Positions 44,224 to 52,304 of a stretch of 64,000 bases of DNA are shown here, in pieces. A program made the translations under genes and the position numbers. Under the pieces are notes generated by a model that saw only the letters and a program-made list of their open reading frames with translations, was not told the DNA's origin and ran no database searches. Source of the DNA: Curtobacterium sp. 9128 (lineage in GTDB: Bacteria; Actinomycetota; Actinomycetes; Actinomycetales; Microbacteriaceae); the NCBI RefSeq assembly GCF_900086645.1, contig NZ_LT576451.1, forward strand, positions 1,302,001 to 1,366,000, given 5' to 3'. Positions within the stretch are counted from its first letter, which is position 1; each line of letters begins with the position of its first letter.

Positions 44224-44252
44224 TGGACAGCGTAATTGCAACGTTGTAGCGT
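44224..44252 (+). promoter_or_regulatory. Promoter with a CAACGTTG operator before the GH2 gene
   Basis: TGGACA (44224-44229) and TAGCGT (44247-44252) are 17 bases apart. CAACGTTG (44239-44246), inside TTGCAACGTTGTAG, occupies the spacer directly against the -10 box. This is an ideal place for a LacI-type repressor. The same core recurs at 46197 (with one change) and twice at 55716-55747. Confidence 0.7.
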
Positions 44253-44287
44253 CGAGGCGACCCCCGGTACCAACTCAAGGAAGAGCC

Positions 44288-46156
44288 ATGACCACGACCT
44301 CCTCGACGCCCCGCCCCGAGTACCCCCGGCCGCAGTGCACCCGCGAGCGGTGGATGAACCTCAACGGCCGGTGGGGCTTCGACTTCGATCCGGGTGACTC
44401 GGGCTTCGAGCGCGGCCTGTCGTCCCCTGATGCCGAGCTGTCGCTGGAGATCACGGTGCCCTTCGCGCCGGAGTCGACGCTGTCGGGCATCGGCGACGTC
44501 GACTTCCACCACGCCGTCTGGTACCGCCGGCAGGTCTCGGTGCCGACGGACTGGGACGGGCGGATCCTGCTGCACTTCGGCGCGGTGGACCACGACACGA
44601 CCGTCTGGGTCGACGGGCGAGAGGTCGGTCGGCACCGCGGCGGGTTCACGAGCTTCACGTTCGACCTCACCGCCCGCGCCGGGGTCCGCGCCGGCGACAC
44701 GGTCACCCTGACGGTCCGCGCCCGTGACTCGAAGGACGCACCGCAGGCCCGCGGGAAGCAGTCCACCGAGTACGCGAACCACGATGCCGACTACACCCGC
44801 ACGACGGGCATCTGGCAGACGGTCTGGCTCGAGCCGGTCCCCGAGATCGCCATCCGCCGCCCGAGGATCACGCCGGACCTCGAGGGCGAGCACTTCGCCG
44901 TCGAGGTCCCGCTCAGCACCGGGCTGCCGGGCGGTCGCGTCCGCGTGACCGTCTCTGACGAGCACGGTGTGGTGGGGGAGCGCGAGGTCCGTGCCGATCT
45001 CACGCTGACGCCGCGGCTCACGGTCGCGATCGTAGCAGGCCGCGTCCGGCCGTGGTCGATCGCCGACCCGTTCCTCTACGACGTCCGCGTCGAGTTGCTG
45101 GACGCAGACGGTGCCGTGGTCGACCAGGTCGGCAGCTACGCCGGGCTCCGCAGCGTCGCGATCGTCGGTCGGTCGGTGCTGATCAACGGCGAGACCGTCT
45201 TCCAGAGCCTCGTGCTCGACCAGGGCCTCTACGCCGACGGACTCCTCACCGCGCCGTCCGACGGCGCTCTCGTGCACGACATCGAGCTCAGCATGCAGGC
45301 CGGGTTCAACGGTGCGCGCCTGCATCAGAAGGTCTTCGAGGAGCGGTTCCTGTACCACGCCGACCGTCTGGGCTACCTCGTGTGGGGCGAGTTCGGGGAC
45401 TGGGGCTGCAAGACGACCGGTCCGAGCGACGACCGGCAGCAGCCCGACGCCAGCTACGTCGCCGAGTGGCTCGAAGCGCTCGAGCGCGACTACTCGCACC
45501 CGGCGATCATCGGGTGGTGCCCGCTCAACGAGACGCGCCAGCACATCTCCGATCGGATCACCGCGCTCGACGACGTCACCCGTGCGATGTTCCTCGCCAC
45601 CAAGGCGATGGACACGACCCGCCCGGTGCTCGACGCGTCGGGCTACGCGCACCGCGTGTTCGAGACCGACGTCTACGACTCGCACAACTACGACCAGGAC
45701 CCGGCCACGTTCAGCGCGACGCTCGGGATGCTCGACCCCACGACCCGGACGGCGTTCGTCAACACCGAGGACGACGGCGACCGCCACGTGGAGGGCGCTC
45801 GCCCGTGGAGCCTGCCGTACAACGGCCAGCCCTACTTCTGCAGCGAGTTCGGCGGCATCTGGTGGAACGCCGACGCCGCTGCCGCCGCTGATGCCCCGGA
45901 GCAATCAGGCACGACCTCGTGGGGGTACGGGGAACGGGTCCGCTCGCTCGACGACTTCTACGCACGCTTCGAGGGGCTCGTGACCGCGCTCCTCGGCAAC
46001 GAGCACATGTTCGGGTACTGCTACACGCAGCTCACCGACGTGTTCCAGGAGCAGAACGGCGTGTACGACTTCGCCCGCGGCCAGAAGTTCGACATCGAAC
46101 GCATCCGCGAGATCCAGACCCGGGTCGCCGCGATCGAGGCAGCTGCTCGTCCCTGA
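44288..46156 (+). CDS. Glycoside hydrolase family 2 protein
   Basis: The 622-residue enzyme has the GH2 order: sugar-binding jelly roll (RWMNLNGRWGFDFD near residue 18), immunoglobulin-like domain, then TIM barrel. The acid/base is Glu415 in CPLNETRQ, and the nucleophile is Glu520 in FCSEFGG. There is no signal peptide, so it acts in the cytoplasm on imported oligosaccharides. The family covers beta-galactosidase, beta-glucuronidase and beta-mannosidase, and I cannot choose between them. The short length argues against LacZ. The neighbouring GH38 and GH130 genes make a mannose-containing glycan attractive. Confidence 0.9.
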   Translation: MTTTSSTPRPEYPRPQCTRERWMNLNGRWGFDFDPGDSGFERGLSSPDAELSLEITVPFAPESTLSGIGDVDFHHAVWYRRQVSVPTDWDGRILLHFGAVDHDTTVWVDGREVGRHRGGFTSFTFDLTARAGVRAGDTVTLTVRARDSKDAPQARGKQSTEYANHDADYTRTTGIWQTVWLEPVPEIAIRRPRITPDLEGEHFAVEVPLSTGLPGGRVRVTVSDEHGVVGEREVRADLTLTPRLTVAIVAGRVRPWSIADPFLYDVRVELLDADGAVVDQVGSYAGLRSVAIVGRSVLINGETVFQSLVLDQGLYADGLLTAPSDGALVHDIELSMQAGFNGARLHQKVFEERFLYHADRLGYLVWGEFGDWGCKTTGPSDDRQQPDASYVAEWLEALERDYSHPAIIGWCPLNETRQHISDRITALDDVTRAMFLATKAMDTTRPVLDASGYAHRVFETDVYDSHNYDQDPATFSATLGMLDPTTRTAFVNTEDDGDRHVEGARPWSLPYNGQPYFCSEFGGIWWNADAAAAADAPEQSGTTSWGYGERVRSLDDFYARFEGLVTALLGNEHMFGYCYTQLTDVFQEQNGVYDFARGQKFDIERIREIQTRVAAIEAAARP

Positions 46157-46196
46157 ACGGCCCCGACCGGCAGGCGCGTGCAGCCACGTCTGTCAC

Positions 46197-46208
46197 TACA
46201 ACGATGTA
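46197..46208 (+). promoter_or_regulatory. Operator-like palindrome before the second importer
   Basis: TACAACGATGTA differs from a CAACGTTG-type LacI operator at the centre only and lies 26 bases before the binding-protein ATG. It could give this importer independent control by the same regulator. AAGGAG follows at about 46219. Confidence 0.45.
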
Positions 46209-46233
46209 CCACTTCACGAAGGAGTGAACCCGA

Positions 46234-47550
46234 ATGTCCCCCCTCTCCCGCCGGCAGTTGCTGGTCGGCGGCGCATCGATCCTCGGCGGCGCGGTGCTCG
46301 CCGGCGGCCTCACCGGCTGCGCGACCGGATCGACCGCCGCCTCCGGCGCCGACCGACTCCAGTTCTGGCACCTGCTGACCGGCGGTGACGGGGCGAAGAT
46401 GGCCGACCTCGTCAAGCGTGCCGACGCAGCGACCGGTGTCGCCGCCCAGCAGACGGTCCTCGCCTGGGGAACGCCGTACTACACGAAGCTCGCGATGGCG
46501 AGCGTCGGGGGCCGTGCACCGGACCTCGCGATCATGCACGCGAGCCGCCTCGAGGGCTACGCGCCCGGCGGCCTGCTCGACACGTGGGACGACGACCTGC
46601 TCGCCGAGTTCGGCGTCCGTGAATCGGACTACCCGGCGGCGGTGTGGAAGAAGACCTTCGTCGACGGCAAGCACTACGCAGTGGCGCTCGATGCCCACCC
46701 GTTCGTGCAGTTCTACAACACCGACATCCTCGACAAGGCCGGTGCGCTCGGCAGCGACGGGCGCATCGTCGACATCTCGAGCCCCGACCAGCTGCTCGAG
46801 GTCGGCCGAGCGGTCAAGGGCGTCACGAAGACCCACGGCATCTCGTACGGGTACCTCAACGACGGCGCGAACCTGTGGCGGATGCTCTACACGCTCTACC
46901 GGCAGCAGGGCGCCACGATGGTGTTCACGCCGGGCAGGAAGGCCGAGGTCGAGAAGGACGCGGCGATGGCCGCGCTCGACTTCATGAAGACGATGCTCGA
47001 CGGCGACATCGCGGCGAACGCCGCCGACGGCGGCACCGCCCTCGCCGAGTTCGTCACGCAGAAGTCCGGGATCATGTTCACCGGCGTCTGGGACACCCCG
47101 TCGATGAAGGACGCGAAGATCCCGTTCGACGCGCAGCCGATCCCGACGATGTACTCGGAGCCCGCTGCGTACGCCGACTCGCACACCTTCGTGCTCCCGC
47201 ACCAGAACGTCGTCGACGAGCAGAAGCGCCGTGACGCGCACGAGTTCGTCGCCGCGATCGTCAAGCGGTCCCTCAGTTGGGCGCAGGCGGGACACATCCC
47301 GGCGTACAACCCGGTCACCGACAGCGCCGAGTACAAGAAGCTGCTGCCCCAGGCGCACTACGCGGGCGCCGCGGACATCGCGAACTACGACCCGCAGGCG
47401 TGGTTCACCGGCGCCGGCAGCGACTTCCAGACCGCGGTCGGGAACGCACTGCAGGGCGTGCTGCTCGGTCAGACCAAGCCCGAAGCCGGTTGGGACCAGC
47501 TGATGGGCGTCGTGAACAAGAAGCTCTCCGAGCCGAACCCGGCCGGCTGA
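46234..47550 (+). CDS. Extracellular sugar-binding lipoprotein with twin-arginine signal
   Basis: The 438-residue receptor is of the SBP_bac_1 type. Its signal has Arg6-Arg7 (SRRQLLVGG) and a lipobox LTGC with Cys29, so it may be exported folded by Tat and then lipidated. The mature part includes LQFWHLLTGGDGAKM, APDLAIMHASRLEGY, VQFYNTDILDKAG and GIMFTGVWDTPSM. The WHLLTGGDG stretch resembles receptors for larger oligosaccharides. It is followed by two permeases and preceded by the GH2 gene, with no ATPase. Confidence 0.92.
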   Translation: MSPLSRRQLLVGGASILGGAVLAGGLTGCATGSTAASGADRLQFWHLLTGGDGAKMADLVKRADAATGVAAQQTVLAWGTPYYTKLAMASVGGRAPDLAIMHASRLEGYAPGGLLDTWDDDLLAEFGVRESDYPAAVWKKTFVDGKHYAVALDAHPFVQFYNTDILDKAGALGSDGRIVDISSPDQLLEVGRAVKGVTKTHGISYGYLNDGANLWRMLYTLYRQQGATMVFTPGRKAEVEKDAAMAALDFMKTMLDGDIAANAADGGTALAEFVTQKSGIMFTGVWDTPSMKDAKIPFDAQPIPTMYSEPAAYADSHTFVLPHQNVVDEQKRRDAHEFVAAIVKRSLSWAQAGHIPAYNPVTDSAEYKKLLPQAHYAGAADIANYDPQAWFTGAGSDFQTAVGNALQGVLLGQTKPEAGWDQLMGVVNKKLSEPNPAG

Positions 47551-47573
47551 CGGACGAAGGAGTCCAGAACATC

Positions 47574-48599
47574 GTGGCATCAGCAACCGCAGGTCCGACA
47601 CCGCACGCAGTCAGTGCCGGGGAGCGCGACGCGTCCCGCGCCAGGGGCCGGACCGTCAAGCGCAGGCGCGACAACCGCGCGGGGTGGGCGTTCGTCGCCC
47701 CCTTCGTCGTGTTCTTCGTCGCGTTCCTCGTCGTCCCCATCGTCTGGGGCCTCTACCTCAGCTTCACCGCGACCAGCCTCACCGGGGCCGGCAACCACCT
47801 CGTCGGGTTCGCGAACTACTTCGAGGCCTTCGGCGACGCCGACATGTGGCGCTCGATGGGCAACACCGTCTGGTTCACCGTCCTGTCGACGATCCCGCTC
47901 GTGGTCGTCGCCCTCGCGATGGCGCTCCTGGTGAACACCGGCCTGCCGGGACAGTGGCTCTGGCGACTGTCCTTCTTCATGCCCTACCTGCTCGCGTCGA
48001 CCGTCGTCTCGCAGATCTTCCTGTGGCTGTTCAACCCGCAGCTCGGGCTGTTCAACCACCTGTTGACCTCGATCGGACTCCCGCCGAGCAACTGGCTCAA
48101 CGACCAGGACATTGCGATGTACGCCGTCGTCGGCACCACGGTCTGGTGGACCGTCGGGTTCAACTTCCTGCTGTACCTGGCCGCCCTGCAGAACATCCCG
48201 GAGTCGCAGTACGAAGCGGCGTCCCTCGACGGAGCCGGCACCTGGCGGAAGCTCTGGTCGATCACGCTCCCGCAGCTCCGCGGCACGACCGGACTCATCG
48301 TCGTCCTGCAGATCCTGGCGTCCCTGAAGGTGTTCGACCAGATCTACCAGATGACGACCGGCGGACCGAACGGCTCCACCCGGCCGATCGTCGAGTACAT
48401 CTTCGAGTCGGGGTTCACCGGGTACCGCTTCGGCTACTCGTCCGCGATCTCGTACATCTTCTTCGCGATGATCGTCATCATCTCGATCGCACAGTTCACC
48501 GCCGGGCGTCGTGGTGACGCCATCGCCCGTGCCGATCGGGCCGACGCGCGTCGCAGGCGCGCCGCCGTCCGTGCCGCCACGAAGGGACAGGCAGCATGA
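47574..48599 (+). CDS. Sugar ABC transporter permease (MalF/UgpA type)
   Basis: The 341-residue protein has six helices and an EAA loop (EAASLDGAGTWRKLWSITLP, about residues 219-238). An Arg-rich N-terminal tail of about 35 residues and an Arg/Ala-rich C-terminal tail are cytoplasmic. The start is GTG at 47574, 12-13 bases after GAAGGAG, a long spacing. It overlaps the next permease gene by four bases. Confidence 0.92.
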   Translation: MASATAGPTPHAVSAGERDASRARGRTVKRRRDNRAGWAFVAPFVVFFVAFLVVPIVWGLYLSFTATSLTGAGNHLVGFANYFEAFGDADMWRSMGNTVWFTVLSTIPLVVVALAMALLVNTGLPGQWLWRLSFFMPYLLASTVVSQIFLWLFNPQLGLFNHLLTSIGLPPSNWLNDQDIAMYAVVGTTVWWTVGFNFLLYLAALQNIPESQYEAASLDGAGTWRKLWSITLPQLRGTTGLIVVLQILASLKVFDQIYQMTTGGPNGSTRPIVEYIFESGFTGYRFGYSSAISYIFFAMIVIISIAQFTAGRRGDAIARADRADARRRRAAVRAATKGQAA

Positions 48600-49510
48600 G
48601 CACCGCCACCATCGACCCGCAGTCGCTCCAGACGAGCACCCCCACGACGACCGTCCGGGTCCGGACCACGAAGCACCACGGGCCGAAGTGGGGGCCAGCA
48701 CGCATCGGGGCGCTCGTCGTCCTGATCGTGCTGGCCGTCAGCTGGCTGCTGCCGATCCTCTGGGCGATCGACACCTCGCTGAAGTCCGAGACCGACGCCG
48801 CGGCCGCGCAGCAGTCCTGGATCCCGGCCGGTGGCTTCACGATCGACGCCTACGTCAAGGTGCTGACCCAGGGGCAGATCCCGGTCTGGATCTGGAACTC
48901 GCTGTTCACGTCCGTCGTCGTCACCCTGGTCACCGTGATCCTGTCGACGCTGGCGGCGTACGCGTTCAGCCGCCTCGACTTCTCCGGTCGGAAGTGGCTC
49001 TACGCCGCGATCATCGGCTCGATCATGGTGCCGCCGCAGGTGCTGATCATCCCGCTGTTCTACGAGATGCTGGCGATGAACCTCGTCGACACGTACCTCG
49101 GCATCATCCTGCCGCAGGTGATCGCGCCGGCCATGGTGTTCATCCTCAAGCAGTTCTTCGACCAGATCCCGGTCGAGCTCGAGGAAGCGGCGCGTGTCGA
49201 CGGAGCCGGGCGCCTCCGGGTGTTCTTCACGATCGTGCTGCCCCTGTCGCGACCGATCCTGGCCGCCGTGGCGATCTTCGTGTTCATCGGGGCGTGGAAC
49301 AACTTCCTCTGGCCGTTCCTCGTGACGAACCAGGCGAACCTCATGACGCTCCCAGTGGGGCTGCAGACCGTGAAGAGCGCGTTCGGCATCCAGTACGCAC
49401 AGAACATGGCGACGGCGATGCTCGCGGCTGCGCCGCTCATCATCGTGTTCCTGTTCTTCCAGCGACAGATCATCAAGGGCATCGCGACTACCGGGTTCGG
49501 TGGGCAGTGA
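48596..49510 (+). CDS. Sugar ABC transporter permease (MalG/UgpE type)
   Basis: The 304-residue partner has six helices and an EAA loop (EAARVDGAGRLRVFFTIVLP, about residues 197-216). It ends with RQIIKGIATTGFGGQ, the usual MalG-class tail. It is the last gene of the GH2-SBP-permease unit; a perfect palindromic hairpin follows 19 bases after the stop. Confidence 0.93.
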   Translation: MSTATIDPQSLQTSTPTTTVRVRTTKHHGPKWGPARIGALVVLIVLAVSWLLPILWAIDTSLKSETDAAAAQQSWIPAGGFTIDAYVKVLTQGQIPVWIWNSLFTSVVVTLVTVILSTLAAYAFSRLDFSGRKWLYAAIIGSIMVPPQVLIIPLFYEMLAMNLVDTYLGIILPQVIAPAMVFILKQFFDQIPVELEEAARVDGAGRLRVFFTIVLPLSRPILAAVAIFVFIGAWNNFLWPFLVTNQANLMTLPVGLQTVKSAFGIQYAQNMATAMLAAAPLIIVFLFFQRQIIKGIATTGFGGQ

Positions 49511-49529
49511 CGTCCTGAACCGGGACCAC

Positions 49530-49577
49530 GACTGACGGGAGGCACGGTGCCAGCTGGCACCGTGCCTCCCGTCAGTC
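49530..49577. terminator. Perfect 48-bp palindrome, bidirectional terminator (hairpin family copy 2)
   Basis: Positions 49530-49553 and 49554-49577 are exact reverse complements with no spacer. It lies between the convergent permease and MDR genes. The left arm holds GACGGGAGGCACGGTGC (49534-49550), which is shared base for base with the left part of copy 4 at 63725-63741. Confidence 0.85.
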
Positions 49578-49581
49578 CCGC

Positions 49582-50550
49582 TCAGCGCACCGTCAGCACG
49601 ATCCGGCCGAAGACGCTCCCGGCGTCCATCCGTCGATGTGCCTCGACGGCGTCGGCGAGCGGCAGGACCGCCTCGACGACCGGGGTCAGACCGTCGGCAG
49701 CGGCCGTGGCGAGGAGTGCGGCGCGGGCGTCGTTGCGCTCGGCGCGAGGGACGGTGTCGAGACTGAACGTCGCGAACGAGAGCGACCGCTGGAACAGCCG
49801 CATGAGCGTCATGCCGAAGTCGGCCGGCGGGTGGCCGCCCACCACCCCGATCGAGACCGCGCGCCCGTTCGGGGCGAGCATCTCGAGGAACGACGGCAGC
49901 TCGGGGCCGCCGGCGACGTCGACCAGGACGTCGAAGTCCGACGGAGCCGGGCTGTCGTCGAGGGGGCGACCGGAGCGATCGAGGACGTGGGTGGCACCGA
50001 GGTCCAGCAGTCGTCGGCCCCGTTCGGGCGACGACGTCGTGACCGCGATGGTCGTGGCGCCGGCCTGTGCTGCGAGCTGGACGGCTGCGATCCCGAGACT
50101 GCCGGCCGCGCCACGCACGAGGACCGATTCGCCTGCCGTCAGGTGTGCGTGCCGGAGCGCGAAGTGGGCGACCGTGGCGGCGCTGCCGACCGCGACCGCG
50201 TCGACGGCGGACAGGTCGTCCGGGAGCACCGTGACGTCCTCGAGCCGGGCCACGGCCAGCTCCGCGTACGCACCGCTGGTGCCCGTGAAGCCCCACACCC
50301 GCCGGCCGACCCATGCGCCGTCGATGCCGTCGCCGACCGCGGTGACGGTCCCCGCGACCTCGCTCCCCGGGACCATCCCGACGGGGAACGAGCTCCCGAG
50401 GGTCCCGCGGCGGATCACCGCGTCGACCCCGCCGACCCCGATCGCCTCGACCTCGATCAGCACCGAGTCGGGGCCGGCGACGGGATCAGGGCGCTCCGAG
50501 ACGACGAGGCCCTCCGCTGGGCCGTACTCCTCGATCGACACTGCGCGCAC
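49582..50550 (-). CDS. NADP-dependent quinone oxidoreductase-like MDR protein
   Basis: The 322-residue medium-chain dehydrogenase/reductase lacks the zinc-ligand Cys and the structural zinc loop, so it is of the zeta-crystallin/quinone reductase type. It opens with VSIEEYGPAEGLVVSERPDP and has the nucleotide motif VRGAAGSLGIAAVQLAA near residue 140. The start is a GTG at 50550 after GAGGAGG. It is divergent from a TetR gene with a palindromic site between them, a standard repressor-target pair for electrophile or drug response. It converges on the importer with the hairpin between. Confidence 0.88.
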   Translation of the reverse strand: MRAVSIEEYGPAEGLVVSERPDPVAGPDSVLIEVEAIGVGGVDAVIRRGTLGSSFPVGMVPGSEVAGTVTAVGDGIDGAWVGRRVWGFTGTSGAYAELAVARLEDVTVLPDDLSAVDAVAVGSAATVAHFALRHAHLTAGESVLVRGAAGSLGIAAVQLAAQAGATTIAVTTSSPERGRRLLDLGATHVLDRSGRPLDDSPAPSDFDVLVDVAGGPELPSFLEMLAPNGRAVSIGVVGGHPPADFGMTLMRLFQRSLSFATFSLDTVPRAERNDARAALLATAAADGLTPVVEAVLPLADAVEAHRRMDAGSVFGRIVLTVR

Positions 50551-50602
50551 GACGTCCTCCTCTGGTCCTGCCGGCACCGATCGGCCGGCGCGATCGACGG
50601 TA

Positions 50603-50620
50603 GTGGACGCAGGCGTCCAC
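50603..50620. promoter_or_regulatory. 18-bp palindromic operator between MDR and TetR genes
   Basis: GTGGACGC-AG-GCGTCCAC is a perfect inverted repeat. It sits in the 88-base divergent gap, 18 bases before the TetR ATG. It is the expected binding site for the TetR protein and would control both genes. Confidence 0.7.
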
Positions 50621-50638
50621 TTCCGTAGAGTGAGAGAC

Positions 50639-51310
50639 ATGCCTGCCCCGATGCCTCACTTGCGCTCCGACGCGCTCGACAACCGCGACCGCCTGCTCGA
50701 CGCGGCCAGGACGCTGTTCGACGAGGTCGGCCTCGGGGTGACGATGCGCGAGGTCGCACGACGCGCCGGCGTGGGACCGGCCACGCTCTACCGGCGATTC
50801 CCGACGAAGCAGGACCTGGTCGGCGCGGCGTTCGCGGAGGAGCTCCGGGAGTGCCGGGCGATCGTCGAACGCGGGGCGGCCGATCCGGATCCGTGGCGTG
50901 GGCTCCGGAGGGTGGTCGTCGACTCGAGCGAGCTGAACGCCAGGAACCACGCGTTCGTCGAGGCCTTCACGAACGACTTCCCCGATGCCGTCGACTTCGC
51001 GCGCCACCGGGCCGAGCTGCTGCGGATCCTCGCCGGCCTCGCTCGGCGGGCGCAGGCAGCCGGTGCGCTCCGCGCGGACTTCGTCCTCGACGACCTCGTC
51101 CTGGTGCTCCTCGCCGGAAGGGGCGTCTCCCGCGCGCCCGCTGCGCAGCGGCTCGCGGCCGCGCGGCGCTTCGCGGTCATCGCCGTCGACGGCCTCCGCG
51201 CGGATCGGCGGACGGACGACCGTGCGGACCGCCGGACGGGCGACCGCGCGGACCGGCGGACGGACGACCGCGCGGACCGGCCGGCAGCGCGTCGCGCGGC
51301 GACCAGCTGA
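50639..51310 (+). CDS. TetR family transcriptional regulator
   Basis: The 223-residue regulator has the N-terminal TetR helix-turn-helix (VTMREVARRAGVGPATLYRRF, about residues 34-54), and the rest is a helical ligand domain. The C-terminus is unusual: residues 188-211 are three copies of the octapeptide ADRRT(D/G)DR, followed by a shortened copy and an Ala/Arg-rich end. The repeats correspond to a 24-bp DNA tandem repeat. The tail is probably disordered and highly charged. The stop codon lies inside the left arm of the next hairpin. Confidence 0.9.
   Translation: MPAPMPHLRSDALDNRDRLLDAARTLFDEVGLGVTMREVARRAGVGPATLYRRFPTKQDLVGAAFAEELRECRAIVERGAADPDPWRGLRRVVVDSSELNARNHAFVEAFTNDFPDAVDFARHRAELLRILAGLARRAQAAGALRADFVLDDLVLVLLAGRGVSRAPAAQRLAAARRFAVIAVDGLRADRRTDDRADRRTGDRADRRTDDRADRPAARRAATS
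51200..51271 (+). repeat. 24-bp tandem repeat in the 3' end of the TetR gene
   Basis: Three in-frame 24-base units (51200-51223, 51224-51247, 51248-51271) encode ADRRTDDR, ADRRTGDR and ADRRTDDR; a fourth starts and then diverges. Units are nearly identical at DNA level. Copy number may vary between strains. Confidence 0.8.
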
Positions 51311-51358
51311 CGGACGGGAGGCTCGTGACCGGCCCGCCACGAGCCTCCCGTCCGTCAG
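51307..51358. terminator. Perfect 21-bp stem hairpin carrying both stop codons (hairpin family copy 3)
   Basis: Arms 51307-51327 and 51338-51358 are exact reverse complements around a 10-base loop. The TGA of the TetR gene (51308-51310) lies in the left arm, and the TGA of the convergent DUF808 gene (51355-51357, minus strand) lies in the right arm. The stretch 51331-51354 is identical to 63743-63766 in copy 4. Confidence 0.85.
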
Positions 51359-52242
51359 TGCGCGGTCTGGTGCCGCGGACCGCGCAGCCGGCCGATGCCG
51401 GTCACCACCGCGACCACGACCAGGCCGAGCGCCAGGCCGGCCACGGCCGACAGTGCGGTGTCGACGATCCAGGTGACGACGGGGCCGGCGGCCTCGATCG
51501 CGTGCTCGACGACGTGCAGCAGGTCCAGCGGGCCGTGCCAGAAGGTCTCGGCGAGGTTCGCGATCACCAGGTGGCCGCCCACCCACAGCATCGCGACGGT
51601 GCCGACGATGCTGATCACGCGGAAGACGGCCGGCATCGCGGCGACGATCCTGGCGCCGAGTCGTCGGGTGCGGCGGACCGGGTTCTTCATCATCTGGAGG
51701 CCGACGTCGTCGACCTTCACGAGCAGCGCGACGGCACCGTAGACGACCCCCGTCATCGCGAGGGCGATCACCGCGAGCGCGCCGAGCGTCGCCCAGAACC
51801 CGAGGCCGGTGTCGAGGCTCGCCAGGGCGATGAGCATGATCTCGGTGCTCAGGATGAGGTCGGTCCGGATCGCGCCGAACACCAGCTTCGGTTCGGTCGT
51901 CGTCTCCGCGGCACCGCTCTCGTGGTGGAAGCCGAACCACTCCATGACCTTCTCGGCACCCTCGAAGCACAGGTACGTGCCGCCGAGGACGAGCAGCCAC
52001 GGCAGCACCCACGGGGCGAACGCCGTGAGCAGGAGCGCCAGGGGGATGATGATGACGAACTTGTTGAAGAGGCTGCCGAGGGCGATGCGCCCGACGACCG
52101 GCAGTTCGCGCGCGGGTTCGAGGCCCTGCACGTACTGCGGGGTCACCGCGGCATCGTCGATCACGACGCCGGCGGTCTTCGCGCTGGCCTTGAGGGCGGC
52201 CGACAGGATGTCGTCGACGACGGCGAGCAGGCCGACTGACAT
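51355..52242 (-). CDS. DUF808 family membrane protein
   Basis: The 295-residue protein matches the DUF808 (YedI) family: the start MSVGLLAVVDDILSAALKAS, AAVTPQYVQGL, and the helical segment LPWLLVLGGTYLCFEGAEKV followed by a soluble stretch with ETTTEPK and RTDLILSTEIMLIALA. It has about six or seven membrane helices. The function is unknown. The GH78-like gene ends 62 bases upstream in the same direction, so read-through is possible, but no functional link is evident. Confidence 0.9.
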   Translation of the reverse strand: MSVGLLAVVDDILSAALKASAKTAGVVIDDAAVTPQYVQGLEPARELPVVGRIALGSLFNKFVIIIPLALLLTAFAPWVLPWLLVLGGTYLCFEGAEKVMEWFGFHHESGAAETTTEPKLVFGAIRTDLILSTEIMLIALASLDTGLGFWATLGALAVIALAMTGVVYGAVALLVKVDDVGLQMMKNPVRRTRRLGARIVAAMPAVFRVISIVGTVAMLWVGGHLVIANLAETFWHGPLDLLHVVEHAIEAAGPVVTWIVDTALSAVAGLALGLVVVAVVTGIGRLRGPRHQTAH

Positions 52243-52304
52243 GCGTGGTCCTCCTGGGGATCGTGGCTGTCGGGACGCTCAGACTACTGGTCGTGGCCCG
52301 CGAC

